Shown: positions 1-7,929 of the stretch, piece after piece
Position numbering within the stretch: position 1 is the first letter of the stretch
Layout of the letters: the number at the start of each line of letters is the position of its first letter
NCBI GenBank assembly: GCA_902806345.1
Contig: CADCWF010000098.1
Span: 1-33,586, forward strand
Length of the DNA: 33,586 nt
Source: an uncultured Thermomicrobiales bacterium
GTDB taxonomy: Bacteria > Chloroflexota > Chloroflexia > Thermomicrobiales > UBA6265
Direction: 5' to 3'
Notes under the pieces: generated by a model
What the model was told of the DNA's origin: nothing
Seen by the model: the letters and a program-made list of their open reading frames with translations, nothing else
The model's database searches: none
Position numbers and translations under genes: made by a program

Positions 1-1727
1 AGCTGGCTGACCAGGTCGGCCGCGTCGGACCAGAGCAGACCGAGCCGGCGGTCGCGGGCGAGCGTCTGGGTGGCGACCACGGACCCGCCGTTGTCGCGCT
101 GGATCATCGGCACGCCGGCCGCCGCGAGGGTGCCCATCCGCGCGGGGTAGTTGAGGTCGTCCCAGTCTGCCCGTTGGATCTCGCCACCGTTGCGGCTGGA
201 GAAGCTGTGGAGCCAGCCCGCGTCGTAGCGCGAGAACTCCTCCGTCCAGCGCTCCTGGTCGACCGTCCCATGGAGGTGGAGGTGGAGGGGGGCGAGGGTC
301 TGCGTCCGTTCGATCCAGCCCCGCCATTGGCCGTGCGTGAAGTTGCCATAGAAGTGGAGATGAATCCCCTCCGCGGCGAGCTCGGCCACCGTTTCCGGGT
401 GAAGCCCGATCGGGCGGCCTGTCACGACCGTGTGCGTCTCGCCGTCGTGGTCGGAGAGCAGTGGGGCACGGGTGGGTCCGAACCAATCCCGCTTCGGGAG
501 GTCGCCGTCGAGGACCAGCGTCGGCCGGGAGCGGACCGCCTCGGGGAGGACGGTGGCAAACCAATCGCGCATCTCGGGGCTGGAGTAGACCCCACCGTCG
601 GCACGGCTATAGAGCTCGACGAGTTCCCGCCATGTGCCCCGTTCGAGGTTGATGAACGGCCCCTCTTTGTAGTGCCAGACGAAGGGGATGCCCGGGTTCT
701 GGGAGAGGACGGCGTGGGCAAAGGGAACCGCCTGCCAGTTGAGCAGGGCATAGATGACGTCCGGCTTGATCCGCTGGACCTCGTCCCGCCACGACGCAAA
801 CGGGATGTCCTCGACATTTCCGAAGGGGAGGGGACCGACGGCGTTGTACCAGTAGGGCCGCTCCATCCAGAGGCCGAAGAGGCGGTGGCCGCGCTCCTCG
901 AAGGCGAGGACCCGGTCGGCGTTGTAGGCCAGCTCGCCGACGAGCAGGATCTTTAGACCGTCAGCACCGGCGACCGGTGAGGGCCTTTCGCGGTAGTGGG
1001 CGTAGCGAGTCACCTCGTCCTGGTAGTTCCCAACCGACGACTGGAACCGGAGCGGCTGCCGCACCGCGTAGTAGCTCCGGTAGGTGTTGATCCCTCCTTC
1101 GGACTCGCGCAGCAGCTTGTGCCGCTGGTCCGGATGGTCGACCCATTCGCAGGTGACGAGGCCGGTGCTGACCCCATCTCCCTCTGCCCGGAGGCGAGTC
1201 CAGAACATCCGGTCCAGGTCGTCCGTCGTCAGTTCCGACCGCTCCAGCCAGCGCAACTCCGTCCGGCGGTGGATCGTCTGCACGAGCTGGAGCGGTTCGC
1301 CCTCGATCTTGCCGAGCGCGAACCGGTTGTAGTGGTGGCGGACGCCCGAACAGGCGAAGATCGCCGAAGGCGCGGCGTCGAGGCAGGCAACGAGGGTGGA
1401 GAGGTGGTCGGCGTACCAGACGTCGTCGGTCGGCAGGTAGGCGACCGACCCTCCCCGCGCCCGATCGAGCCCGGTGTTGAGGGCGTGGCCCAGGCCGGTA
1501 TTGCCGGGCAACCGGACGAGCGAGACCCGTTGATCTTCGAGGTAGGGCTGGACGACGGCCGCCGTCGAATCCGGCGAGCCGTCGTCGACGACGATCGCTT
1601 CCCACTCCCGGAATCGCTGGGCAAGGAGGGAATCGAGTGCGCGGCGGACGAACGGCTCCTGCCTGAAGGTGGGAATGACGACGGAGACACGCGGGGCCGA
1701 CGCGGCGGGCGAGGCGGGGTGTGGCAC
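1..1727 (-). CDS. two-domain glycosyltransferase (GT-A family 2 fused to a second transferase-like domain), 3' end cut
   Basis: The frame is open from a GTG at 1727 down through base 1, so at least 575 codons are present and the C-terminus is missing. The N-terminal ~110 residues are a family 2 glycosyltransferase: the nucleotide-binding strand VSVVIPTF near residue 17, VVDDGSPDST, and the acidic metal-site segment AYLPTDDVWY. After about residue 260 a different region begins (ILLVGELAYNADRVLAFEERG, then IKPDVIYALLNW), which resembles the Rossmann-like start of a GT-B or CgeB-like transferase; this second assignment is tentative. The GTG lies 2 bp after the stop of the upstream glycosyltransferase with GGGAG about 10 nt ahead, so the two are probably co-transcribed. 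Likely role: transfer of sugars to an envelope glycan. Substrate is not readable. Confidence 0.8.
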   Translation of the reverse strand, partial: MPHPASPAASAPRVSVVIPTFRQEPFVRRALDSLLAQRFREWEAIVVDDGSPDSTAAVVQPYLEDQRVSLVRLPGNTGLGHALNTGLDRARGGSVAYLPTDDVWYADHLSTLVACLDAAPSAIFACSGVRHHYNRFALGKIEGEPLQLVQTIHRRTELRWLERSELTTDDLDRMFWTRLRAEGDGVSTGLVTCEWVDHPDQRHKLLRESEGGINTYRSYYAVRQPLRFQSSVGNYQDEVTRYAHYRERPSPVAGADGLKILLVGELAYNADRVLAFEERGHRLFGLWMERPYWYNAVGPLPFGNVEDIPFASWRDEVQRIKPDVIYALLNWQAVPFAHAVLSQNPGIPFVWHYKEGPFINLERGTWRELVELYSRADGGVYSSPEMRDWFATVLPEAVRSRPTLVLDGDLPKRDWFGPTRAPLLSDHDGETHTVVTGRPIGLHPETVAELAAEGIHLHFYGNFTHGQWRGWIERTQTLAPLHLHLHGTVDQERWTEEFSRYDAGWLHSFSSRNGGEIQRADWDDLNYPARMGTLAAAGVPMIQRDNGGSVVATQTLARDRRLGLLWSDAADLVSQ

Positions 1728-1729
1728 CC

Positions 1730-2614
1730 CTACTGCGCTCCCGAAAGCGCGAGCGCAGGGGCGCAGTGGTGGGCAGGGGGAGCATGCCCGTTGTCCAGCC
1801 CCGCGAGGAGTCGGCCGAAGAGCTCGGTCGCGTTCCGTCCCCGATCCTCCACCGTGGTGGGGAGACCAAGGTGGTAGGTGCCGGCGGGGAGGATGCCGCA
1901 GCCGCCGAAGCGGTTCAGGAGGAGGAACTGGACCACCACCTCCTCCCCGGCATGCTCGACCGGCAAGCGGTCCCAGAAACCGAACCCACCGACTGAGAGG
2001 AGCTTCTGCCGGTCGAACAGCACGTTGGCTCCGCCGACCCAGGCGACCTTGTAGCGGACGGGGTCGCCGCCATCCCACAGGCGGTTCTCCAGGTGGAGCG
2101 GGTTGGCGGCGTTGTTCACCTTGTGGCGGTCCCAGGGGATGTCATCCGGACCGAATGGCTCCGGTTCCACGGACTCGTGCCAGAGCTCGATCGCCTGCTG
2201 GTCCGGCCGGACATCGTCCAGGTAATCGAGGCCGGTCGCGGCGCAGCCGACAAAGCCGCAACCTTCGCGCTCGATAACGGAGACCATCCGACCCATCGTC
2301 TCCGGCTCGAGCAGGACATCGTCGTCGATGAAGTGGGCGAAGCTGGAGCGGCTCTGCTCGAGGAGAAACTGGCGCTGTTCGGCCAGGCCCCGGCGTGGGA
2401 GGTGGCGGTGGAGTTGGACTTGGTGGCCGCGCCGTCGCAGGGCTTGCGCCAGCGTCCGGATCTCGATGCTGTCCAGGTAGCTGTCGTCGTCCGCGGTCTG
2501 GTCGGAGACGATGACGTCGAAATCGCGGAACGTCTGCCCGTAGAGGCTTGTCAGCGTCACGGCGAGCCCCGTCTTGCGCCCACAAGTCGGGATCAGCACG
2601 TCGACCAGTGCCAT
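1730..2614 (-). CDS. family 2 glycosyltransferase
   Basis: A 294-residue GT-A fold family 2 glycosyltransferase. The N-terminus reads VDVLIPTCGR, followed by the sugar-nucleotide segment DVIVSDQTADDDS, and the metal-binding triad DDD in HFIDDDVLL at about residues 97-99. Near the C-terminus GGANVLFDR and GEEVVVQFLLL match the acceptor-side region of the family, including an acidic pair. I chose the ATG at 2614 because GGAGG lies 9 nt upstream; an in-frame ATG at 2638 has no comparable site. It sits 45 bp behind the CdaR-type regulator gene and 2 bp ahead of the next glycosyltransferase. The donor and acceptor sugars cannot be read from the sequence. Confidence 0.88.
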   Translation of the reverse strand: MALVDVLIPTCGRKTGLAVTLTSLYGQTFRDFDVIVSDQTADDDSYLDSIEIRTLAQALRRRGHQVQLHRHLPRRGLAEQRQFLLEQSRSSFAHFIDDDVLLEPETMGRMVSVIEREGCGFVGCAATGLDYLDDVRPDQQAIELWHESVEPEPFGPDDIPWDRHKVNNAANPLHLENRLWDGGDPVRYKVAWVGGANVLFDRQKLLSVGGFGFWDRLPVEHAGEEVVVQFLLLNRFGGCGILPAGTYHLGLPTTVEDRGRNATELFGRLLAGLDNGHAPPAHHCAPALALSGAQ

Positions 2615-2659
2615 CGAAGCGTTCCTCCAGCCCCGCATGGCGGGGAACCGATTCGTTGT

Positions 2660-3823
2660 TCAGGCCGCGAGCGAGCGGAGCACGAGCGCGAGTCGGACCT
2701 GGACCGCATCGTCGAATCGGCGCGGGTTGAGGCCGGTCAGGGTCTGCACCTTGTCGAGCCGGTAGCCGAGAGTATTGCGGTGGATCGAGAGTTTGGTGGC
2801 GGTGGCCGAGGGGCAGCAGTCCTCGTCGAAGTACGCCTCCAGGGTCCGCAAGAGGTCTGGCTCGTGATCGAGCGGTCCGAGCAGGTGGCGAGCCAGGCCG
2901 ACCTTGGTGTTCTCGTCCGAGAGGCCGACGAATGCGGGGATGCCGAGACCATCCAGGCAGTGGACCCGGTTTTGCCCGTGGAACCGGCGGCCCAAGATGA
3001 GCGCCGCGCGGGCGTCACTGTAGGAGCGGGCGAGGCCGCCGATGCCGGGGTGGTAGCGGCCGATGCCGATGGCGATGTCGCTGCCAGTGTCGTGGCGGAG
3101 GCGGCAGAGGAGAGCCCGGCCGGCCCGCTTGAGCGCGGCCAAATTGGTCCACGAGGCGCCGGGTGGCTCGGGGTCGCCCTCGCGGTCGACCCAGGTCTCC
3201 AGATTCTTGGTGTCGCTGGCCTTGAGGACCGCAATCTCGGCGTCGCCGTTCCAGGCGCAGATCGTGTCGTTCGGGAGGTGGAAGAACCCGACGATGCTGC
3301 GGATGATCTGTTGGACGCGGCGGCTCGCTCCCTCCGGTGACTCGATCTCCTCGCCCGAGACGTAACCAGCGGCGTCGATCAGGATCACGGCCCGTGGTGG
3401 TGAGAGATCCATCCCCAGCAGGCGAGCGTCGCGGAGGACGGCCACGTGGTCGCCGGCGTCCCCGTTGAGCAGTTCGTAGATGAAGCGGTGCTTCAGCCCG
3501 GATTGGTCCGGCAGGCGATCGGTCATCGCAACCTCGCCCACGACGAGATCGACCAGCGCCTGGGCGAGCCGCGGCGGGATCCGCTCGTCGCCCCGGTGAG
3601 GAAGGACGACTACCTCGCCAACCCGCGACTGCAAGCGGAGGGGGACGCGGATGGCGGTCTCTTCGTCGCCCGCCCCGGCCTCAAGATCTCCCTCGTTGCC
3701 GGGAGGGCTGCTGGCGACGACCCGGCCGCGTTCGTCCGTCACGTGGACGCGAGCCTGGAACAGCTCGGCGGCACGGGAGGAGACGGCGCAGGCGACGCGG
3801 TCGAAGTTCGTAGGCGGTAGCAT
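2660..3823 (-). CDS. CdaR/PucR-type transcriptional regulator
   Basis: A 387-residue regulator of the sugar-diacid/purine-catabolism (CdaR, PucR) class. Residues 1-135 resemble a diacid-recognition sensor domain, the middle (DIAIGIGRYHPGIGGLARSY) is the degenerate GGDEF-like segment typical of the class, and the end (ATATKLSIHRNTLGYRLDKV) is the PucR-type helix-turn-helix. In this family the sensor binds a small carbohydrate acid or similar ligand and the protein activates adjacent metabolic genes. The frame is open for about 120 codons further upstream, but that part is Arg/Ser/Pro-rich and domain-free. I therefore use the ATG at 3823, with AAGGGG about 11 nt ahead. It is divergent from the FGGY kinase gene, a natural target. 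Ligand unknown. Confidence 0.85.
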   Translation of the reverse strand: MLPPTNFDRVACAVSSRAAELFQARVHVTDERGRVVASSPPGNEGDLEAGAGDEETAIRVPLRLQSRVGEVVVLPHRGDERIPPRLAQALVDLVVGEVAMTDRLPDQSGLKHRFIYELLNGDAGDHVAVLRDARLLGMDLSPPRAVILIDAAGYVSGEEIESPEGASRRVQQIIRSIVGFFHLPNDTICAWNGDAEIAVLKASDTKNLETWVDREGDPEPPGASWTNLAALKRAGRALLCRLRHDTGSDIAIGIGRYHPGIGGLARSYSDARAALILGRRFHGQNRVHCLDGLGIPAFVGLSDENTKVGLARHLLGPLDHEPDLLRTLEAYFDEDCCPSATATKLSIHRNTLGYRLDKVQTLTGLNPRRFDDAVQVRLALVLRSLAA

Positions 3824-4145
3824 CGCTGATTTTGCCCCTTGGGAGCGAGATCTGGATCGACGCGTAGCGGTCTCGATGCCGGCGCCGCGGGAGAAGAGAA
3901 GCAAGAACCGCGCCAGTTCTCGGCGCGGCGAAACGACCCGCAGCAGTCTCGCCGGAGAACGCCCGATGGCGAGCTCGCGGGTGCGCGGCCGCGCCGTGGC
4001 GCAATGCTGGGTTGGGACATGGTACGTCGTGCGCGGGGCGGTCATCCCCGGTCCGGCCGCGCGCCGATCTGGGTCGACGAGGGCCTTTGCTATGATCCGG
4101 TGTGCCCTGCCGCGCGCGGCCGCGTCGGGCGGGAGGCGATGGGCG
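3824..4145. other. divergent intergenic region (CdaR-type regulator / FGGY kinase)
   Basis: This 322-bp spacer separates two divergently oriented genes and should hold both promoters plus any regulator site. Open frames run across it on both strands, but their translations are low-complexity and show no domain. The only clear signal is the extended -10 at 4088-4096 reading towards the kinase. I did not find a convincing palindrome for the regulator. Confidence 0.5.
4088..4096 (+). promoter_or_regulatory. extended -10 promoter element of the FGGY kinase gene
   Basis: TGCTATGAT is a TGn-extended -10 (TATGAT at 4091-4096) about 50 bp before the kinase start. No good -35 is seen at 16-18 bp. The identical nonamer occurs on the minus strand in front of rpe (7823-7815), which supports it being a real sigma-70-type element here. 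Confidence 0.55.
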
Positions 4146-5687
4146 ATGTCTGGGGAGCTGCTGCTCGGGGTCGATATCGGCACCTACAGCGCCAAGGGCG
4201 TGCTCTGTACGCCGATCGGCGACATCGTGGCCTCGGCGACGATCGAGCACGGCTTGAGCCTGCCCCGCCCCGGTTGGGCAGAACACGACGCCGACGCCGT
4301 TTGGTGGGCCGGCTTCGTCGGGCTATGCCGTCAGCTTTGGGCGCAAGGGTTCCGCGGCGACCAGGTCGCCGGCGTCGGGGTCAGTGCCATCGGCGCCTGC
4401 CTGCTTCCGGTCGACGACCGGGGTCGGCCGCTCCGCCCCGGCATCCTCTACGGGATTGATACCCGGGCATCGGAAGAGATCGCCTGGCTCAACGCCCGCT
4501 TCGGCGAGGAGCCGATGTTCGAGCTCGGAGGGATGGCGCTCACGTCTCAGGCGATCGGGCCGAAAATCCTCTGGCTGCGGCGGCACGAACCGGACATCTA
4601 CGGGCGAACGGCGAACCTCCTGGCCGCCTCGTCGTACCTGGTTCTCCGCCTGACCGGCGAGCACGTGATGGACCAGCACACGGCGTCCTATTACAACCCG
4701 CTCTTCGACCTCCGGGGCCTGGCCTGGGACGAGCGCTTCGCGGAGCCGATCGTCGAATTGGGCACGCTGCCGCCGCTCCGCTGGCCAACCGAGATCGTCG
4801 GCGAGCTGACGGCGGAAGCGTCGGCGGCGACGGGGCTGGCGGTGGGGACACCGGTCACCGCCGGCACGATCGACGCGGCGGCCGAAGCGATCAGCGTCGG
4901 GGTGGTCGAACCCGGTGACATGATGGTGATGTACGGCACCACGATGTTCTTCATCCACGTCACCCGCGATCCGGTGCCCGACGCGAGGATGTGGTCGACC
5001 GCCTTCGTGCTGCCAGGCTCGTACTCCATCGAGGGGGGGATGTCGACGACCGGTGCCCTGACCCGTTGGTTCCGGGACACGCTGGGCGGTTCGGAGGTTG
5101 CCGCCGAAGCGGCCGGTGGTCCGAACGCCTACGCCGCACTGGCGGACAGCGCGGCGGCGGTGCCCGCAGGGTCCGAGGGACTCGTCTGCCTGCCCTACTT
5201 CGCGGGCGAGCGCACCCCCATCAACGACCCCAACGCTCGAGGTGTGTACGCGGGACTGACCCTCTCCCACGGGCTCGGCCACCTCTATCGGGCGAGCCTC
5301 GAGGGGACCGCCTACGGCGTCCGCCACAACCTGGAGACGATGGAGCAGATGGGGTCGACGCCGAAGCGGCTGGTCGCGGTCGGGGGCGGCGCGAAGAACC
5401 CGCTCTGGCTCCAGATCGTCTCCGACGCGGCCGGCTTGCCGCAGGACGTCCCCGAAACGACCATCGGCGCATCGTACGGCGATGCCTTCCTGGTCGGGCT
5501 GGCGACCGGACTCGTGCCGGGTCTCGACGCGCTCCGCGAGTGGGTGAAGCCGGCGTCCACCTTCCGGCCCCGCGCGGCGGAACGGGCCGTCTACGACGCC
5601 TACTACCCCGTCTACCGTGAGCTCTACGAATCGTCGAAGGACCAACTGCACGCCCTGGCGCGCCTGGGATCAGCGGCAACTGGATAG
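4146..5687 (+). CDS. FGGY-family carbohydrate kinase (xylulokinase-like)
   Basis: A 513-residue sugar kinase of the FGGY family, the usual length for xylulokinase and relatives. The N-terminal phosphate-1 motif is LLGVDIGTYSAKGVL, the middle has a TAGTIDAAAEAI stretch followed by GDMMVMYGTT (second ATP-phosphate loop region), and the C-terminal adenosine motif is VAVGGGAKNPLWLQI. It should phosphorylate a pentulose or related sugar with ATP in the cytoplasm. The ATG at 4146 has GGGAGG 9 nt upstream; the frame extends further 5' without domain content. The neighbouring regulator, manA-like isomerase and rpe fit a sugar-uptake-to-pentose-phosphate role. The exact substrate (xylulose, ribulose, erythritol or other) cannot be settled from sequence alone. 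Confidence 0.9.
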   Translation: MSGELLLGVDIGTYSAKGVLCTPIGDIVASATIEHGLSLPRPGWAEHDADAVWWAGFVGLCRQLWAQGFRGDQVAGVGVSAIGACLLPVDDRGRPLRPGILYGIDTRASEEIAWLNARFGEEPMFELGGMALTSQAIGPKILWLRRHEPDIYGRTANLLAASSYLVLRLTGEHVMDQHTASYYNPLFDLRGLAWDERFAEPIVELGTLPPLRWPTEIVGELTAEASAATGLAVGTPVTAGTIDAAAEAISVGVVEPGDMMVMYGTTMFFIHVTRDPVPDARMWSTAFVLPGSYSIEGGMSTTGALTRWFRDTLGGSEVAAEAAGGPNAYAALADSAAAVPAGSEGLVCLPYFAGERTPINDPNARGVYAGLTLSHGLGHLYRASLEGTAYGVRHNLETMEQMGSTPKRLVAVGGGAKNPLWLQIVSDAAGLPQDVPETTIGASYGDAFLVGLATGLVPGLDALREWVKPASTFRPRAAERAVYDAYYPVYRELYESSKDQLHALARLGSAATG

Positions 5688-5756
5688 CCGGTCAGGGGTC
5701 CTCCTCGCGGGTCCGAGCGTGGGATCGCAGGGTTGGCGGGCGGCTGCGGCGACGGC

Positions 5757-5840
5757 GTGCCGGATTTGTTTCTGTCGCATCTCGCGCATGTCGTGCATGT
5801 CGGCAGACGTGGGGGGTTGCGACAGAAACAGATCGGACAC
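5757..5840. repeat. 84-bp inverted-repeat element between convergent genes
   Basis: Arms of 23 bp (5757-5779 and 5818-5840) pair at 20 of 23 positions, including a perfect 13-bp core TGTTTCTGTCGCA / TGCGACAGAAACA. The 38-bp centre contains the 8-mer GCATGTCG twice (5786-5793 and 5795-5802). It lies in the 186-bp gap between the convergent kinase and phosphomannose isomerase genes. It could be a bidirectional terminator hairpin or a dispersed REP/MITE-like repeat. There is no T-tract, and no second full copy is visible in this window. Confidence 0.65.
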
Positions 5841-5873
5841 CGGACGGTACGCGGCCGGGCGAGACCGAGGCGA

Positions 5874-6956
5874 TCACCCCGGCCCGGCTTCGACCTCGCC
5901 AAGTGCCCGGATTGCTTCGTCCGTGTGGCCAGCCGCCCGGAGCGGCTCGACGATGTCGCGCGTCAAGTCGGGGACGTAGCAGGCGATGAGGTCGGCCGAC
6001 GCTCCGGTCGGGACGATCTCGGACTCGCCGAGCGCCGCCGGCAGGATCCGCGACTCGGCCCGGCCCACGGTCTGCTCGCCGCCGGCCCAGCGAATCGTGA
6101 TCGGCTCGCCGACGTTCGAGAGGGTCATGCACCGTTCGGGGCGGGCGGGCTCGCGGTGGGGCGCGACCAGGGTCCACCGCTCGATGGCGAAGTGGGGGCC
6201 GGCGCCGCCGACGCGGAAGCGGTTGCCCGTACCGTCGGTCGGTTTTTCCAGCCCTGGATGCGGCCGAGGCAGGAAGTCGCGCTTCAGTTCGGCCAGGGCC
6301 CGCTCGATTGCCGCGTCCCATTCCTCCTCCGAGAGGCGATTGCCGTGGAGGTCGTTCGGCATCACGTGCTGACCGAGGTCGCTCGTCTGCTGGATCTCGA
6401 AGATGAGGGTGTCGGGGCCGAACGAGTGGAGGATGCCGCCGGGGACGTAGACCGTGTCGCCCGAAGCCAGCGGGTGCTCGAACATGACCGACCGGTAGTC
6501 CTGCCGCTTGAACGCGGCGCGGAGGTCGTCATCGCTGAGACCGGGGCGGATGCCAGTCAGGATCGTGGCGTCGGGGGCGCACCAGAGGATGTGCCACGCC
6601 TCGGTTTTGCCGTTCGGTTCCCCGTAGACGCGGGCGGCAGTCTCGTCGTCGGCGTGGAGGTGGACCGGCAGCATGTGGGAGGCGTCGAGGAACTTGTCGA
6701 GGAGCGGGAAGTGCGGGCCGCGCCAGCCTTGCCCCACGAGCCCGTCGGGATGGGTCATGACCAAATCATGCAGGAGACCGCTGGTGCCGGGACCGGAGCG
6801 GACCGTCGCGCGGGCATCTCGGTAGTCGCTCACCTCCCACGTCTCCGCCACGACTCCGTCGGGAACACCGCGTTTGCCGAGACGCTCAGGGATCAGCCGC
6901 TCGCCGAAGGCGTAGCTCCGGACGTGGAAGCTCGGCTCGATCGGAGTCCAATCCAT
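5874..6956 (-). CDS. manA: class I mannose-6-phosphate isomerase
   Basis: A 360-residue type I phosphomannose isomerase, a cupin that interconverts mannose 6-phosphate and fructose 6-phosphate using one zinc ion. The metal-site region reads LPVHLHADD (His99, His101), GKTEAWHIL (Glu119) and GGILHSFGPDTLIFEIQQTSD (His177). In most relatives the first position is Gln in QVHPDD; here it is His, a conservative ligand change worth noting. The ATG at 6956 has AAGGAG 10 nt upstream. It lies 118 bp downstream of rpe on the same strand and is probably co-transcribed with it. Products would feed GDP-mannose synthesis for the glycosyltransferases nearby, or mannose catabolism. Confidence 0.88.
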   Translation of the reverse strand: MDWTPIEPSFHVRSYAFGERLIPERLGKRGVPDGVVAETWEVSDYRDARATVRSGPGTSGLLHDLVMTHPDGLVGQGWRGPHFPLLDKFLDASHMLPVHLHADDETAARVYGEPNGKTEAWHILWCAPDATILTGIRPGLSDDDLRAAFKRQDYRSVMFEHPLASGDTVYVPGGILHSFGPDTLIFEIQQTSDLGQHVMPNDLHGNRLSEEEWDAAIERALAELKRDFLPRPHPGLEKPTDGTGNRFRVGGAGPHFAIERWTLVAPHREPARPERCMTLSNVGEPITIRWAGGEQTVGRAESRILPAALGESEIVPTGASADLIACYVPDLTRDIVEPLRAAGHTDEAIRALGEVEAGPG

Positions 6957-7074
6957 GGCAACGACGCTCCTTCGCTCGGCGACCCCGTGCCGGGTCGTCG
7001 TTCTTCGAACGGCGGCGATCTCGATTCGGTGCGGACGACCTGGACGGGATCGAGTTGACGTGGTCCGCTGCGGA

Positions 7075-7758
7075 TTACTCCGGGTCTGCCTCTGTCACCG
7101 CCGCTCTCAAGTTGGCCATCGCCTCCGCCACCACGGCGCCGGGACCGAACACCGACGACCCGGCCACGATCGTGTCGGCGCCGGCCGCGACGACGCGGGG
7201 GAGGTTCCGCGCCGTGATCCCACCGTCCACCTCCAGGGCGCAGCCGGGGTTGGCGGTGTCGATCATGGTCCGGACTCGGCGGATGCGGTCGAGCGAGGCG
7301 GGGATGAAGGTCTGCCCGCCGAATCCGGGGTTGACGGTCATCAACAACACTTGGTGGACGATCGGCAGGCACTCCTCCAGAAGCACGAGGGGTGACGCCG
7401 GGTTGAGGGTGATGCCTGGGGTGGCCCCCGCCTCCTCGATCGAGCGGAGGGTTCGGTGCAGGTGGGGATCCGCTTCGACGTGAACGGTGATCGAGTCGGC
7501 ACCGGCGGCGGCGAAGGGCGCGATCCATTCCGCGGGGTCGGCCACCATCAGGTGGACATCGATCGGGAGCGAGGTGCCCCGCCGCACCGCCTCCATCACC
7601 GGCAAGCCGATGGCGAGGTTCGGCACGAACCGGCCGTCCATGACGTCGACGTGGAAGAAGTCGGCGCCGGCCGCTTCGGCCTCGGCCATATGCTCGCCGA
7701 GCCGCAGGAAATCCGCCGCCAGGATCGAGGGGCCGATCCGGACCGAACGTTGGGCCAC
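7075..7758 (-). CDS. rpe: ribulose-phosphate 3-epimerase
   Basis: A TIM-barrel epimerase interconverting ribulose 5-phosphate and xylulose 5-phosphate in the pentose phosphate pathway. Family signatures are all present: IGPSILAADF at the N-terminus, FFHVDVMDGRFVPN, IDVHLMV, LLMTVNPGFGGQ and the phosphate-binding EVDGGI followed by GADTIVAGSSVFG. Length is 227 residues, normal for the family. I chose the GTG at 7758 because GGAGG lies 8 nt upstream. A GTG at 7773 in the same frame would add five residues but has a weaker ribosome site. An extended -10 lies about 57 bp upstream. It links the FGGY kinase product, if xylulose 5-phosphate, to central metabolism. Confidence 0.93.
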   Translation of the reverse strand: MAQRSVRIGPSILAADFLRLGEHMAEAEAAGADFFHVDVMDGRFVPNLAIGLPVMEAVRRGTSLPIDVHLMVADPAEWIAPFAAAGADSITVHVEADPHLHRTLRSIEEAGATPGITLNPASPLVLLEECLPIVHQVLLMTVNPGFGGQTFIPASLDRIRRVRTMIDTANPGCALEVDGGITARNLPRVVAAGADTIVAGSSVFGPGAVVAEAMANLRAAVTEADPE

Positions 7759-7814
7759 CGCCTGAACCTCCACCCAGGCCGGTCCGCCACCTTGGAGGCC
7801 CCGGCCCGCGCTCG

Positions 7815-7823
7815 ATCATAGCA
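7815..7823 (-). promoter_or_regulatory. extended -10 promoter element of rpe
   Basis: On the minus strand the sequence reads TGCTATGAT, identical to the element before the FGGY kinase gene. It lies 57 bp ahead of the chosen rpe start. No clear -35 is seen. Confidence 0.5.
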
Positions 7824-7905
7824 GCGCGCGGACCGGGTGAGCGCGGCCGGCGGCAAGCCAGTCGGACCCGGACGATGGACCTGATCCATCCGCTCAAGAC
7901 GGCGT

Positions 7906-7919
7906 CCTATACTCGCCAC
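7906..7919 (+). promoter_or_regulatory. promoter -10 region of the membrane protein/FHA/VanW operon
   Basis: CCTATACTCGCCAC contains a -10-like TATACT (7908-7913). The same 14 bases occur again at 15001-15014, before greA. Transcription would start just ahead of the ATG at 7930, giving a very short leader, or would suit the downstream start at 7963/7966. Confidence 0.45.
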
Positions 7920-7929
7920 CGACAATCGC

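Noticed and set aside
174..956. Long plus-strand frame opposite the left-edge glycosyltransferase
   Set aside because: It mirrors the codon structure of the minus-strand gene, has no domain, and is rich in Val/Asp/Glu/Arg as expected for antisense of GC3-rich coding DNA.
2093..3340. 415-codon plus-strand frame across the glycosyltransferase and regulator genes
   Set aside because: It spans two clear minus-strand genes and the gap between them, with no recognisable motif.
3824..4183. 120-residue N-terminal extension of the CdaR-type regulator
   Set aside because: Low-complexity Arg/Pro/Ser sequence with no family similarity; ATG 3823 starts directly before the sensor domain.
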